64,000 bases of DNA from Paenibacillus endophyticus (GTDB lineage: Bacteria; Bacillota; Bacilli; Paenibacillales; Paenibacillaceae): assembly GCF_014192395.1 (NCBI RefSeq), contig NZ_JACHXW010000016.1, positions 62,001-126,000 on the forward strand, in the 5' to 3' direction. Shown here piece after piece: positions 43,970 to 53,936 of the stretch. A program made the position numbers and the translations under genes. Within the stretch, counting starts at the first letter, position 1. Each line of letters starts with the position of its first letter. A model generated the notes under the pieces. That model searched no databases, had not been told where the DNA came from, and saw only the letters and a program-made list of their open reading frames with translations.

Positions 43970-46900
43970 TTAGTTGATGTCTACCCTAGACCCATTGATT
44001 TGAATGTAGCCAGTTGCATTCAAGTTGATATCTCCATTTATATTTACGTTTAGTCCAGAGTTATCCAGCTCTATAACATTCCCATTTTTTAGACTAAGCT
44101 TTATACTGTCGCCAGCATCGTTTTTTCCAATACGTGAGCCAGAAGAATTCCCTATCTGAATAGATGCATTCTCTGATATTAAATCAATAGATTTACCTTT
44201 TACTGTTATGCCTTGATTAATCGCGGTAATATCAATTCCTGTATCCGACAATTTCACTTGTCTTATATCGCCAGAATTACTAGCGTTATACTTCATGGAA
44301 AATTCAGTAGGAAGCTTGTAAATGTATCCTCTCGCGCTATCTCCATAATCAGGCTGATTGATTTTCACTCCATCACCAGCACCCCAAATACTATATGGAT
44401 AGGATGTTTGACCAGATCCTTCAAAAGCGATCCTTAACTTTTCAGTCTCAGCCATTTCATAGCTGTAAGCAATATAAGATGTTGCATCAGTCGTCAAATA
44501 CTTCTTCTCAGCTTCTTTCCAATATAAAGCATTGCCACGCGAATCCTTTGCAGGAGTTTTGGTAACAACTCTTCCTGTAATCCACTTAGCTTCGTTGTTT
44601 TCAATATCGATATAGTCTACATATGATCCTATATCTCCTTCTTTAGCCAAAGTTTTTAAATGGTTAACAGTCAAGTCAGCAATATATCCATTGTCCGCTG
44701 TGATCGTATTTGTAACAATATGTTCAGATGTAATCAATCCTGCACCAATGATATCGAACTTATTGAGATAGAGTTTTCTTGCATCTCCATCAATTAGCAA
44801 GTCACCATCACCTGACAAGATATTCAGCCTAATTGCTGTCAAGTCTTCTGCATATAACTTCCCATCAATGCCAGCATAGAACTTCTTAACCCACACTGGA
44901 GCCAGTGCTGATCCCACGTTAGCTTCGATTGCAATGCCTTCTGTAGCATTAAGAGTAGTTCTGTTCGTTATATTCCCTCTAGTGACCACGATGCCATTCT
45001 CAGCGTCTATAACTGTATTGTTATAGTTACGACCAAGTTGCAATGTACTCTTCTCAAGGAAATCTGCAAGCTTGCTTCTGCCACTCTCATATGACTTATA
45101 GAAGTTTTCCCATTTCGTATGGAAGATTAAACGAGTAGATCCGAGATCGGTCACAATGCGAGTTGTAGAATTCATATTCACAAACACTGGTGTCATATAC
45201 ACATTCAGGTCATCATAAGCAGTTCGTAACTCTAACTCTATAGCAACTAATTGATCTCTCGCATCAGTTAAACCATAATAGATAGAATCCCTGTCATTAT
45301 AAATAGTCGTTGCGTACCGAACAATTGTCTCTTTTAGCTCAATGTACTGTTTCGTAATTGTCTTAAATTGGTTAAGCAAACTTATCTTCTCTGTGGATAC
45401 AATTACGTCATCCAATATGATTGAATCGAGCTTACTGAAATCCAACTGCAACGAATTCACATCCAACAAGACATCTCCATTGCTTGTCTCGATACGCAAG
45501 CGTTTCGCAACCAAGTCTTCAGCTATCAGCGTTCCATCTTCATAGGTCGAATTGCCAATAGAACCATACACTTTATTGACCCAATGATCTGTCTCCCACT
45601 TCTGCAACGCTAAACCATTCGTAGCATTTAGAATTGAACGATACTTTCCATCATTCCTTAACGCTACAACTCCATATTGACCAATTGTTACGTTGTTATA
45701 GAATTGTCCCATATTGATCCCCGAATAGGATAAAGCATCCTCAATCTTGTTTCTCAAATTTTTCTCTTCATCATAATAATTCTTGAATTTAAGAATAAAC
45801 TCAGATCGACTTGCTATCTCACTCGTTGTCTCAGTTAAAGGATCGTTAATATTAATGTTCAACGGATCTTTAGCTACGATTTTGATGAATTGCTCCATGT
45901 AGGTTAATAAAGCATTATATGCATTGATTAGAGGTGTAGTTGAATACAAGTCTATTACGCTTGGTGTCTTAGCGAAGAACTGTGAATCAATATCAAAGAT
46001 ATCGTCCCTCTGTGAACGCTTATATTCTTCAGCTTGTTCTAGCATACGCTTGTATTGAGATTCGATCTTATAAAGTTCAGTAATGATCTGCATCTTTTCA
46101 ATTGTAGTAAACTTATTATCCATTACGATGGTTTCAAATTTACCGATATCAAGATAACCATTTTCCGAATCAAGAATCGCTTCTCCGATGTTATTAACAA
46201 TCTTCAAGCTTTCAGCAACCAAACCTTTTGAATATAGAGTGCCATCACTTTGATCTGCCCACAAAATTTTCTCCCATCCATCTGGATGATTAGATAGATC
46301 TGTAGTAGCCTTATCAATAACAAACCCTTCGCTGTCATCCATCTTAACTCTTGTAATGTCATTGAATGACCAGAGACCAAATGTATCTGGATTTTCTTCA
46401 ACTAATCCCATTTTCATAACAAGCTTTCCATTTCGGTCAAATATTTCACCAAGAGATCCTTGCCATTTTACGATTCCATGTTCATCTTCAATCGCTAGGT
46501 TGGTTCCCATAATCACTTTTCCGTAAATACGTTCTCCAACAATACCATTACCAGTAATGGCATGTTTCCATGTGTTACCACCATCATTAGTAATAGCTAT
46601 CATTCCATTGAGACCAACTAGATAAGTCAAAGGATCATTTGGATCTCGAATAATTAACCCTCTATCTGACAACTCAATAACCTGATCTTTAGCACCTATG
46701 ATAGCTTGCTTATTCGCATCCCAAAAGTTATTAATAATTTGATTGATCGAACCTTCGTTCTCCATAGACAGATCCCATTTCCACTTATCTATGCTAACCT
46801 GAGTGGATGAACTGTAACCTTTGTATAGCATGTCTAGGAATTTATCTTTATTAGCTAGATCCTTAATGTTGCTGATTGTCACACTGATTGTTTCATTTTC

Positions 46901-48451
46901 GAAATCATAATCAACTTCAGTAAGCTTTGCTTCATAACTAACACGCAAACGCTCTTGCTCAATCAAAATAATATCGCCTAATTCAAGTTTATCCCAATTG
47001 ACTTGTTCAGTGACCATACTTAGAAAATTAGTAATCTCAGCTTTCAACGTAATTTTCTTACGCTTCAACTCAGCAAAAACCTTCTTACCTTCAATCAGCA
47101 GATCTTCAGCATTGTCGATGTTTGAATCCTGCCACTCATGTTCAATAATGAACTGATTTCTCTCTTCGAGGAGTGCTGGAGAAAAGTTATTTTCTAGCGC
47201 AAGCAATTCCTTTAGACTATTCACTTGATTCAATACACCCTGAAGTGAATCTTTAGCAACAATTACTTCAGCTTCTTTGCTGGAGACATTGGACTTTTTC
47301 AATTCGATTTCAATAAGCTTCAGATTCAACTCAGCCTTAAGTGATGCAAGATTACTTTTCAGAAGAACAGTATCTTGTTTATTGTTTACGGCATTATCAA
47401 CTTCGTCTTCCATTTTTGCAATCCGAGTATTGAGGACATCTCTTTGATCTAACAAAATTTTCAGATCAACATTTAATGTCCTCAATTCTCCCTCTTTGAC
47501 ATTGAGAATACCATTTTTCGATACTCTTTCAGCTACCAGTGTTTGAAACGCTCCATTCTTCTCTTCAAGCAATTTATCGTATCTAAGGATATGATGACAC
47601 AGCTCATCCGACACATCAAAATCACTATGAGAAATAACTTCATAACCATCATCAGTTAATACCTCTTTATATGGATATATGAAATAACTCAAGTCCTCGA
47701 TGTACGTTGTTCCTGTTGGATTAATCTCACGAATAGTGATGTCTTCCTTACCATACATCTTCATTCTTGTGATTATTTCTTCCGAATTATCTTCCTGATT
47801 CAAACTTTCAAGATACCTACCAAGCTTGATTTCGAAACCCTTATTCAGACCTGTCAGATCAGGTTTTAAGAGGTCTACTTGCCTAGTTGCTGTCTTCCAT
47901 GACACCAATGCATTAAAGGTCGTAGCGACCTCAAAGACTTGCTCTAACACTGTGCTCGAAGACACTTCTAATCCTCGACGCTTCAGATCGAACTCAGAAT
48001 CAACATAGCCCACTTTCCAATTCGTGTTAATGAGTAGGTCATTCAAAAGTTCTGTAGCTGTCTTCGACTGAGCTTTGTAATCACGAATCAGCTTATCATT
48101 CATTTCGAATCCTAATGATAAACAAGTGATGTTCACTTCTTCTTTACTGTCGTCACCAATTTTCTCCACTTGAGTAACCATGAAATACTCTACGTACTTG
48201 TCTAGAATCAGTTTGATCAGATATCTACCTCTGATTTTATCGGCATTATTATTCCTGATAAGTTCATGACCTTGATCGATGAATACAGGTAGCGTAAAGG
48301 TCAATTCATTCAATGCGCCAAGCTTGTTACTGAATGAAATATTATACGACTCATTCATTTTTGCAATGATCTCTTTATTTGGCTTACATAGAAACACTTG
48401 TGGTTTAATTGGCTTTTTCTTAAAATCGATATCACCTAGTCTTATTGTCAT
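43970..48451 (-). CDS. Giant phage tail-tip protein (prophage endopeptidase tail type)
   Basis: 1493 residues. Residues ~1-260 resemble the N-terminal base of siphophage Tal or minor structural proteins (YNISFSNKLGALNELTFTLP). Residues ~290-440 are strongly coiled coil. The middle holds three diverged copies of a module, each with a line like GEAILDSENGYLDIGKF, GDVLLDVNSLQLDFSKL or GDLLIDGDARKLYLNKF preceded by AEDL or AESL. The last ~100 residues are repetitive beta strands (IQIGNSSGSRIGKNDAGD to INGDINLNATGYIQINGS), as in receptor-binding tips. No other virion gene stands next to it. Confidence 0.85.
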   Translation of the reverse strand: MTIRLGDIDFKKKPIKPQVFLCKPNKEIIAKMNESYNISFSNKLGALNELTFTLPVFIDQGHELIRNNNADKIRGRYLIKLILDKYVEYFMVTQVEKIGDDSKEEVNITCLSLGFEMNDKLIRDYKAQSKTATELLNDLLINTNWKVGYVDSEFDLKRRGLEVSSSTVLEQVFEVATTFNALVSWKTATRQVDLLKPDLTGLNKGFEIKLGRYLESLNQEDNSEEIITRMKMYGKEDITIREINPTGTTYIEDLSYFIYPYKEVLTDDGYEVISHSDFDVSDELCHHILRYDKLLEEKNGAFQTLVAERVSKNGILNVKEGELRTLNVDLKILLDQRDVLNTRIAKMEDEVDNAVNNKQDTVLLKSNLASLKAELNLKLIEIELKKSNVSSKEAEVIVAKDSLQGVLNQVNSLKELLALENNFSPALLEERNQFIIEHEWQDSNIDNAEDLLIEGKKVFAELKRKKITLKAEITNFLSMVTEQVNWDKLELGDIILIEQERLRVSYEAKLTEVDYDFENETISVTISNIKDLANKDKFLDMLYKGYSSSTQVSIDKWKWDLSMENEGSINQIINNFWDANKQAIIGAKDQVIELSDRGLIIRDPNDPLTYLVGLNGMIAITNDGGNTWKHAITGNGIVGERIYGKVIMGTNLAIEDEHGIVKWQGSLGEIFDRNGKLVMKMGLVEENPDTFGLWSFNDITRVKMDDSEGFVIDKATTDLSNHPDGWEKILWADQSDGTLYSKGLVAESLKIVNNIGEAILDSENGYLDIGKFETIVMDNKFTTIEKMQIITELYKIESQYKRMLEQAEEYKRSQRDDIFDIDSQFFAKTPSVIDLYSTTPLINAYNALLTYMEQFIKIVAKDPLNININDPLTETTSEIASRSEFILKFKNYYDEEKNLRNKIEDALSYSGINMGQFYNNVTIGQYGVVALRNDGKYRSILNATNGLALQKWETDHWVNKVYGSIGNSTYEDGTLIAEDLVAKRLRIETSNGDVLLDVNSLQLDFSKLDSIILDDVIVSTEKISLLNQFKTITKQYIELKETIVRYATTIYNDRDSIYYGLTDARDQLVAIELELRTAYDDLNVYMTPVFVNMNSTTRIVTDLGSTRLIFHTKWENFYKSYESGRSKLADFLEKSTLQLGRNYNNTVIDAENGIVVTRGNITNRTTLNATEGIAIEANVGSALAPVWVKKFYAGIDGKLYAEDLTAIRLNILSGDGDLLIDGDARKLYLNKFDIIGAGLITSEHIVTNTITADNGYIADLTVNHLKTLAKEGDIGSYVDYIDIENNEAKWITGRVVTKTPAKDSRGNALYWKEAEKKYLTTDATSYIAYSYEMAETEKLRIAFEGSGQTSYPYSIWGAGDGVKINQPDYGDSARGYIYKLPTEFSMKYNASNSGDIRQVKLSDTGIDITAINQGITVKGKSIDLISENASIQIGNSSGSRIGKNDAGDSIKLSLKNGNVIELDNSGLNVNINGDINLNATGYIQINGSRVDIN

Positions 48452-48565
48452 TAAAGCACCTCCAAGGTAAATTATTGTGTTAATGTCTGATTATCTTCAT
48501 CTTGATGAAAAAAGCTTAGATGCAAAATCAATCTGCTTCTAGGCTTTTAATCGTTACTTTGCGTT

Positions 48566-48754
48566 CTACAGTTCACTTTTAATAACTGTTTTGATTTTAA
48601 TTTTTAATTCATTAGAGATTAGATAAGATTCAATGTTAATCCATTTGCTTAAATGTTCTCTTGACACTCCACATTTCTTTGCGATAAATATAATCGGTGT
48701 TCCAAACCTCTTTTGAAAGCTTAACAACGCTGAACGTAATTCATTATCATTCAT
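48566..48754 (-). CDS. Small HTH protein
   Basis: 62 residues starting at ATG 48,754 after GGAGGGG. TPIIFIAKKCGVSREHLSKWIN is a helix-turn-helix of Cro/XRE style. The short length with no partner suggests a Cro-like regulator, perhaps of the adjacent tail gene, which starts about 110 bases downstream. Confidence 0.65.
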   Translation of the reverse strand: MNDNELRSALLSFQKRFGTPIIFIAKKCGVSREHLSKWINIESYLISNELKIKIKTVIKSEL

Positions 48755-48789
48755 TTCAGTCCCCTCCTTCACGAAATTGTGATGTATTA

Positions 48790-48823
48790 AGCAAAATAAA
48801 AACTCTCCGATTTTTCGGAGAGT
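48790..48823 (-). terminator. Terminator
   Basis: ACTCTCCG/CGGAGAGT stem, followed on the minus strand by TTTTATTTTGC. It isolates the HTH-tail unit from genes further right. Confidence 0.75.
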
Positions 48824-49007
48824 GGGTCACTTCATAAAGTGTTATATTATCAGTAGTTTCTATCATTTTGGCAGATAATCTCTGGTTTTGACGTATCGCT
48901 TCAAATCACTATCGAGTTTCTGGCTGTATGTGTACTATCCTTTAACGAAGATCATAATCTTGATTTCACTTTTAACCCACCCCCACCCCTCCCTTCCAAG
49001 ACAAAAC

Positions 49008-49027
49008 AAAAACCACCTCTACAGGTG
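49008..49027 (-). terminator. Terminator after integrase remnant
   Basis: CCACCT-GTAG-AGGTGG followed by TTTTTGTTTTG on the minus strand, starting 2 bases after the stop of the remnant. Confidence 0.85.
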
Positions 49028-49028
49028 G

Positions 49029-49217
49029 CTAGTCTTTAAATATGTTATCTACCGCTTTCTGCTTGTCTTCATCTGATGGCATAGAATAGCGTAGTATCAT
49101 ATCTGCACTTGAATGACCGCTAAGGCTTTGTGTAACGCTTATATCTTCCCCAGAACGTACAAGCCCAGTAATAAAGCTGTGGCGAGTCTGATGAACGTTG
49201 TGACCATTCTTCTCCAT
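49029..49217 (-). pseudogene. Tyrosine recombinase C-terminal remnant
   Basis: Encodes only the last 62 residues of a phage integrase: HQTRHSFITGLVRSG (His-x-x-Arg), LSGHSSADMILRYSMPSDE (His and the likely catalytic tyrosine). An in-frame TGA lies 6 codons above the ATG, so the rest of the gene is gone. It shows that an older integration module was lost or recombined here. Confidence 0.8.
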
Positions 49218-49300
49218 TAGATTCTGAACGCTTCAATATTTATATTCATGTGATGAAGGTTGGATATATACAGACGCAGTAACTTCTAATTATTATTCAA

Positions 49301-50146
49301 TTATTCTTGATCTTCGATTGGTAAATTCCAATAAGGTATATCATACGAACTTGTTGCGCTACTATAATGTCTTTTTTTATTGTTACATTTATTACAGAGA
49401 ATTTGAAAATTAGAGGGATCATTATTTCCGTTTTTATCCAAAGGAACTATGTGATCCATATCAGGATCGATACCTAAAAAGAGGTCTCCAGATAGTGGGT
49501 TACGACAGATCGTACACACGCCTTTATCTCGAAAAAACATCCCTCTTTTTAACCAAACTGGCAATGAAGACATTCGTTTTATTTTTCCAGTTTCTAAAAT
49601 GTATTCTGAATGCAATTGATGTAAGCGAGCTTTGTCTCTATCTATACACTCAGCAAGTCTCTCATGAAAATCACGAAGAAAATGTTTATTCAACATGAGT
49701 ACATGAAAAGCAGAATGGATAATGTTAGGCTTAAATTCATCTATTTTCTCTGCAATCCAGTCCACATAATTGATAAGCTTTTTGCAACTTTTGCATTTTC
49801 CGCAAAAGCCATGCCCTTCGATATATTCAAAATTAGGAATGATTTTAGATGGAATCCTAACATCGAAATCTTTCAAAGTGTTCTCATAAAAGACAAACAT
49901 CTCTTGACTGTAATCGCTATTTCTAAAATCTTCGATCATACTAGAGTTATTTGAAATCCACCATAAGTACTCGTGAAGTATTGTTTCTTTTTTGGATTTA
50001 AATAGTTTATCTGGGAAATGATCACGAATTATTTCCCAAAACATATTAAAATCAGAATAATTATCAACGTAAAAATTTTGGATTGCCCCGCTAACTAGAA
50101 GGATTGAATCCGAGTATGAAAAACGTTCGTGTAGTATGTGTCGCAT
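49301..50146 (-). CDS. HNH endonuclease with additional cysteine cluster
   Basis: 281 residues. The C-terminal HNH has CTICRNPL, DMDHIVPLDKNG, NFQILCNKCNNKKRHY, with zinc from the two CxxC pairs. A separate cysteine group CGKCKSCKK lies near residue 117. The N-terminal half is helical with no recognised family. AGGAGATAT precedes ATG 50,146. It ends 80 bases before the integrase remnant. Confidence 0.8.
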   Translation of the reverse strand: MRHILHERFSYSDSILLVSGAIQNFYVDNYSDFNMFWEIIRDHFPDKLFKSKKETILHEYLWWISNNSSMIEDFRNSDYSQEMFVFYENTLKDFDVRIPSKIIPNFEYIEGHGFCGKCKSCKKLINYVDWIAEKIDEFKPNIIHSAFHVLMLNKHFLRDFHERLAECIDRDKARLHQLHSEYILETGKIKRMSSLPVWLKRGMFFRDKGVCTICRNPLSGDLFLGIDPDMDHIVPLDKNGNNDPSNFQILCNKCNNKKRHYSSATSSYDIPYWNLPIEDQE

Positions 50147-50319
50147 CACATATCTCCTTGAACTTTTATTTTTAAAATTTAAATGCTAGTTCAACCATGG
50201 TATTCCATATTCTTATTCTGGTTCAAAAGTAAATTTGTCAAACTTTTTGCCGACACTTATAGTAATGTTCACCGTAATATATCTAAGCATAAATTAAGGT
50301 TTGACCACTTAATATTATA

Positions 50320-51705
50320 TTATTCCTCAATAATATGCTTTGCTTCATTTAGTTCTAACAAAACTAAACTAGTGTTATACTCTCTTCCTCTAGCAATTAA
50401 CTCCAATACTTCTTCAAAGAAATGGAATTTTACCTCTACATTATCATTTTTAATAGTTATTTCACTGATACTCTCATTTATTATACGACATATAAACTCT
50501 TCATTATAGCCAAGTAAAGTATCAAGGATTTCTTCGTAAGGTAAAAATCCATTATCCTTGAATTTTCTTTCTACTGCCCCTGCTAGTTCTAATGTTTTAT
50601 AATGTTGCGTTGAAAGAAACTTTTTAAACCATTCAACCTTTTCTGTTGGTAATTTAGAAACAGCCTTATCTAAAAAATCATATTTTGGGGAAATAAATAT
50701 TAGTTCATCACTATCTTTATGTGGTTTATATTCCGAATTAATCCATTCCCGAAATGTATTAAGTGCTTTACCAAGTTCCACAAATACTTCATAGAAAAAC
50801 TTTCCTTCATCCTTATATCTAAAAAGTTCAACTTTATTGGTTAATTTGTTGACGATGCAATAATTTATAACAGGATCTTTCCAAACAGTAGTTCTTAAAT
50901 TCCAATATGATGGCTTGAAGAAAAAATCAATTGGTAAATCAAATAATACATTCGCTCTTAGAATATGCTCTAATTTAGGTAGAACTCTTCCATCAAAATA
51001 ATCGTCAATTTTATCAGTTTCAAATCCTATAAGAGTAGCAAATTCTAGTTTATTATATCTCGTTTGATGAAAATAAACTTGTTGCAATTTATCTGCAAAG
51101 TTCAAGGCTGTAAATTCATATTTATCTTTTAAAAAATCAGATAACCTGTGATGCAGATGTATAAATGATTTATTTCTCTCAATTATCTTTACATCCGACT
51201 CTTTAAATTTATAATCCTCTTTTCGTATAATTTGACTCATTAATCTTTCTAATTCTTCCCCGTTAGCCCGTATGCTTCTTGTATTTCTTCTGACATAAAT
51301 AATATTTGATTGTATTATTTCTCCTTTTTGGCTTGTGAAGTCCTTGGATGAAACCCTGATCTTTTCCGAACCTTTAATATAAATTAACCCAAGTTGTATT
51401 ACTTTCCCTCCAATTTCATGCTCAAAATATAATACTTTTACATCAATTGAATAGCCAAGAGTTGCTTCAATTCTCTGCCCTAAGTCTGCTTCATCAATTT
51501 TATTGCTTATCCCAACTATTTCATTTGTCTGATTTTCTATCCCTAATATTAGATATCCACCGCCACTATTAGTGAATGCAAGTAAATCCTTTATAAATTC
51601 ATAAAACTCCTCTTTTTTTGATATATTAAGTTCCTTTTTAAAATCCCATTTATCATCTTCTCTACCAAGTGAATACATCTCAAAAAACATTTCCTTGCTT
51701 AACAT
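50320..51705 (-). CDS. AlbA_2 (Schlafen-type) domain protein with internal HTH
   Basis: Residues ~10-150 match the AlbA_2 nucleic-acid/NTP fold: EDDKWDFKKEL, AFTNSGGGYLILGIE and VYVRRNTRSIRANGEELERLM in the usual order. Residues ~205-260 look like an XRE HTH (LEFATLIGFETDKIDDYFDG...LFDLPIDFFF). The C-terminal third is unassigned. I chose the ATG at 51,705 after AAAGGTG. AlbA_2 proteins occur as regulators and as phage-defence components. No enzymatic residue can be assigned. Confidence 0.72.
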   Translation of the reverse strand: MLSKEMFFEMYSLGREDDKWDFKKELNISKKEEFYEFIKDLLAFTNSGGGYLILGIENQTNEIVGISNKIDEADLGQRIEATLGYSIDVKVLYFEHEIGGKVIQLGLIYIKGSEKIRVSSKDFTSQKGEIIQSNIIYVRRNTRSIRANGEELERLMSQIIRKEDYKFKESDVKIIERNKSFIHLHHRLSDFLKDKYEFTALNFADKLQQVYFHQTRYNKLEFATLIGFETDKIDDYFDGRVLPKLEHILRANVLFDLPIDFFFKPSYWNLRTTVWKDPVINYCIVNKLTNKVELFRYKDEGKFFYEVFVELGKALNTFREWINSEYKPHKDSDELIFISPKYDFLDKAVSKLPTEKVEWFKKFLSTQHYKTLELAGAVERKFKDNGFLPYEEILDTLLGYNEEFICRIINESISEITIKNDNVEVKFHFFEEVLELIARGREYNTSLVLLELNEAKHIIEE

Positions 51706-51808
51706 AAATGCAATCACCTTTCTTTTAAAATTAATGTTCTCACAAATTAAACTTTACTATATGGATTAAAACCACACCTAAGGAGTAATTCTGGTAGAGT
51801 TTTATAGG

Positions 51809-52936
51809 TCATTGCAAAAGATGTAATCTCACCATGTCACTTTCTGAGGAAAAAATATTCTCTGGATCCATGCCTAAAGAACGAAAAACATGGAGAGCAA
51901 AATCGTCTTTATAGTTTTCTCCTCTATCATTAAGTAATCTGTTTAAACTTCCTGCGAATAGATCAGCTATTTGTAATTGCACACTTGCGTATGATTCAGT
52001 AGCACCAAATAAATTTAAACGCAGTTTATCTTCATAATTAACTTTAAATTGAAGTTGCAAGTTTTGCTCTATCTTCACCAGAGTTAATGCATCATTTCCT
52101 ACTTCTTTGTCCTTTGTAAAATTAACAGAGCGTGGTAGGCTTACTCGACCTGTTGCTGTTTCATGCTCAATACCCATATGCACAAGTTGATAATGCAAAT
52201 CACTGAGCAAATCATCAATCTTTCTTCTATTTTCTCGCATATCAAATGCTATCGCTTGAAAACTGACCATTTCTCCCATTTCAACAACTTTGTTAAAGAA
52301 CTCAACGTATAAATCATACTGATGTTTTTTCATTTCGGTAAAGTGAAACTCATTTTTAACTGTTAATCCTTTTTCCCTCTTCCATTCACTCATAACTCGT
52401 ATCAGATTTTCATTTTTGCTTCTTTCAAGCACCCAGTAACTACCGACTATCGCAAAATTCTTGTTCTTCCCAGTTTCGTCGCAATATATATTTATGGTTG
52501 GAATATCAGGCTTAGTTGAGAGCTGAATTTCTTTCTCAACCTCTTCTTTACTCTTTCTGAACCTTCTTACCTTTTCTTCTCCTTTAAATAGACCAAATTC
52601 ATTCTGTATTTTCGCCCTTGCCCTTGCCAAAGAAGTAAGCCTTTCAAATTCATATAATTGTTCGGGGGTTACAGCTTGCCCTTCCTTATAATTCTTCGAT
52701 TCATATATTTCCCAATACTTTATCATTAGTGTGATGTCAGAATTACGTGTGCTTTGAAATCGATTAAGTAAGTGCGCTACTCGTGTGATTAAATGAAAAT
52801 GGTCGTCTGCATTCAATCGTTCGATTAATACCTCTTTCTCTTTTTCTCTTCTTGCTAACTTTTCGGGGTCTACTTCTTGCTCATCAAATTCACTTTCTTC
52901 CTCTTCTTCAAAAGCAAACAACACTTCATCAGCCAT
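51809..52936 (-). CDS. DUF3800-domain protein
   Basis: 375 residues. After ~130 charged residues, IPTINIYCDETGKNKNFAIVGSYWV gives the DEoG-type first acidic site of DUF3800. NEFHFTEMKK is the second, and VQLQIADLFAGSLNRLLND holds the last aspartate. The fold is RNase H-like and the family is common in defence loci, but its substrate is not established. AGGGGGA precedes the ATG. It is followed by the AlbA_2 gene after ~100 bases in the same direction. Confidence 0.75.
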   Translation of the reverse strand: MADEVLFAFEEEEESEFDEQEVDPEKLARREKEKEVLIERLNADDHFHLITRVAHLLNRFQSTRNSDITLMIKYWEIYESKNYKEGQAVTPEQLYEFERLTSLARARAKIQNEFGLFKGEEKVRRFRKSKEEVEKEIQLSTKPDIPTINIYCDETGKNKNFAIVGSYWVLERSKNENLIRVMSEWKREKGLTVKNEFHFTEMKKHQYDLYVEFFNKVVEMGEMVSFQAIAFDMRENRRKIDDLLSDLHYQLVHMGIEHETATGRVSLPRSVNFTKDKEVGNDALTLVKIEQNLQLQFKVNYEDKLRLNLFGATESYASVQLQIADLFAGSLNRLLNDRGENYKDDFALHVFRSLGMDPENIFSSESDMVRLHLLQ

Positions 52937-53203
52937 TTCAATCCCCCTACGTATCGTTATACAAATAATGACATAACTATAGCATATGATGGGTCTTTTG
53001 GTCTTGTTAACTAGTTAATCGCTTCATCAAAACGAAATATTCAGTTCTTTACTACTACTCACCAACTTATATGCAAGGCTCTTTTTACAAGTGATCACAG
53101 TACAAACCATTACAATTGACAAAGATGCTGTTCATCAGTTTCAAACCAATCCTTACTGTCAAAAAGTATAATTTAAGCCACATGTGTCATTAATGATTAT
53201 TCA
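52937..53203. other. Divergent promoter region, left part
   Basis: Lies between the DUF3800 and recombinase genes, which diverge. No gene seen. Confidence 0.4.
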
Positions 53204-53291
53204 TATGTTTAGGTATGTTTCAAAACATTAATTAAAATTTATGAAACATACCAACAAACACGTATATGTTTTGACATATAAATGGTATAAT
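53204..53291 (+). promoter_or_regulatory. Recombinase promoter with TATGTTT repeats and a 10-bp inverted repeat
   Basis: GGTATGTTTC (53,212-53,221) and GAAACATACC (53,243-53,252) are perfect inverted copies 21 bases apart. TATGTTT occurs also at 53,204 and 53,264. The extended -10 TGGTATAAT ends at 53,291. The recombinase ATG is 34 bases further. This could be a res/inversion site, an autoregulatory operator, or both. Confidence 0.65.
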
Positions 53292-53324
53292 ATTCTTATG
53301 ACATACATAGAAAGAGTGATCGCA

Positions 53325-53936
53325 ATGAGCGACATTAGACATTTTGGATATGTGAGAGTATCAAGTAAGGATCAGAACGAAGCTCGGCAATTGGAAGCAA
53401 TGAAAGATTTGGGAATACTCAAACGTGACATGTACATAGATAAACAAAGCGGTAAGGATACTAATAGGACTGGATACCAGTCTATGAAGAATAGTCTTAG
53501 GAAGGGTGATATTCTTTTTATTAAAGAGTTAGATCGACTAGGACGTAATGCACAGGATATAAAAAGAGAGTGGCAAGAGATAACACAAGAAATAGGCGCT
53601 CACATCGTTATCCTTGATATGCCGATCCTTGACACTAGGCAGTATCAGAATGGATTAGAAAAGCTTATCTCAAGTATTGTTCTAGAACTTTTATCTTACA
53701 TGGCTGAACGAGAGAGAGAGAAGATCAATGGAAGGCAAGCAGAAGGAATAGCTACAGCGTTGAGTAATGGTGTAGTGTTTGGTCGACCCAAACAACTCAT
53801 TACAGATGATTTCAAACAAGCATTCTTCGAGTGGAGACAAGGAGCGATTACAGCTGTTGAAGCCATGAAAATGCTTGAAATGAAGCCTAATACCTTCTAT
53901 CGTCGAGTTAAAGAATACGAGCAACAAAATGTATAA
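53325..53936 (+). CDS. Small serine recombinase (resolvase/invertase family)
   Basis: 203 residues. FGYVRVSSKDQNEARQLEAM contains the catalytic serine, DRLGRNAQDIKREWQEI the conserved Arg pair, and AEREREKINGRQAEGIATA the E-helix. A C-terminal HTH (AITAVEAMKMLEMKPNTFYRRVKEYE) binds the site. I chose the ATG at 53,325 because the extended -10 lies downstream of the earlier in-frame ATG. It is too short to be the integrase that cut spo0A, so it probably resolves multimers or inverts a segment. Confidence 0.9.
   Translation: MSDIRHFGYVRVSSKDQNEARQLEAMKDLGILKRDMYIDKQSGKDTNRTGYQSMKNSLRKGDILFIKELDRLGRNAQDIKREWQEITQEIGAHIVILDMPILDTRQYQNGLEKLISSIVLELLSYMAEREREKINGRQAEGIATALSNGVVFGRPKQLITDDFKQAFFEWRQGAITAVEAMKMLEMKPNTFYRRVKEYEQQNV

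Larger units (their letters stand above)
48773..49028. other. Intergenic stretch
   Basis: 256 bases between the HTH gene and the integrase remnant. It contains the two hairpins listed separately and a C-rich run CCCACCCCCACCCCTCCC near 48,977. No gene seen. Confidence 0.4.

Noticed and set aside
53241..53324. Longer recombinase with 28 extra N-terminal residues
   Set aside because: The extended -10 promoter lies downstream of that ATG, so the mRNA cannot contain it.
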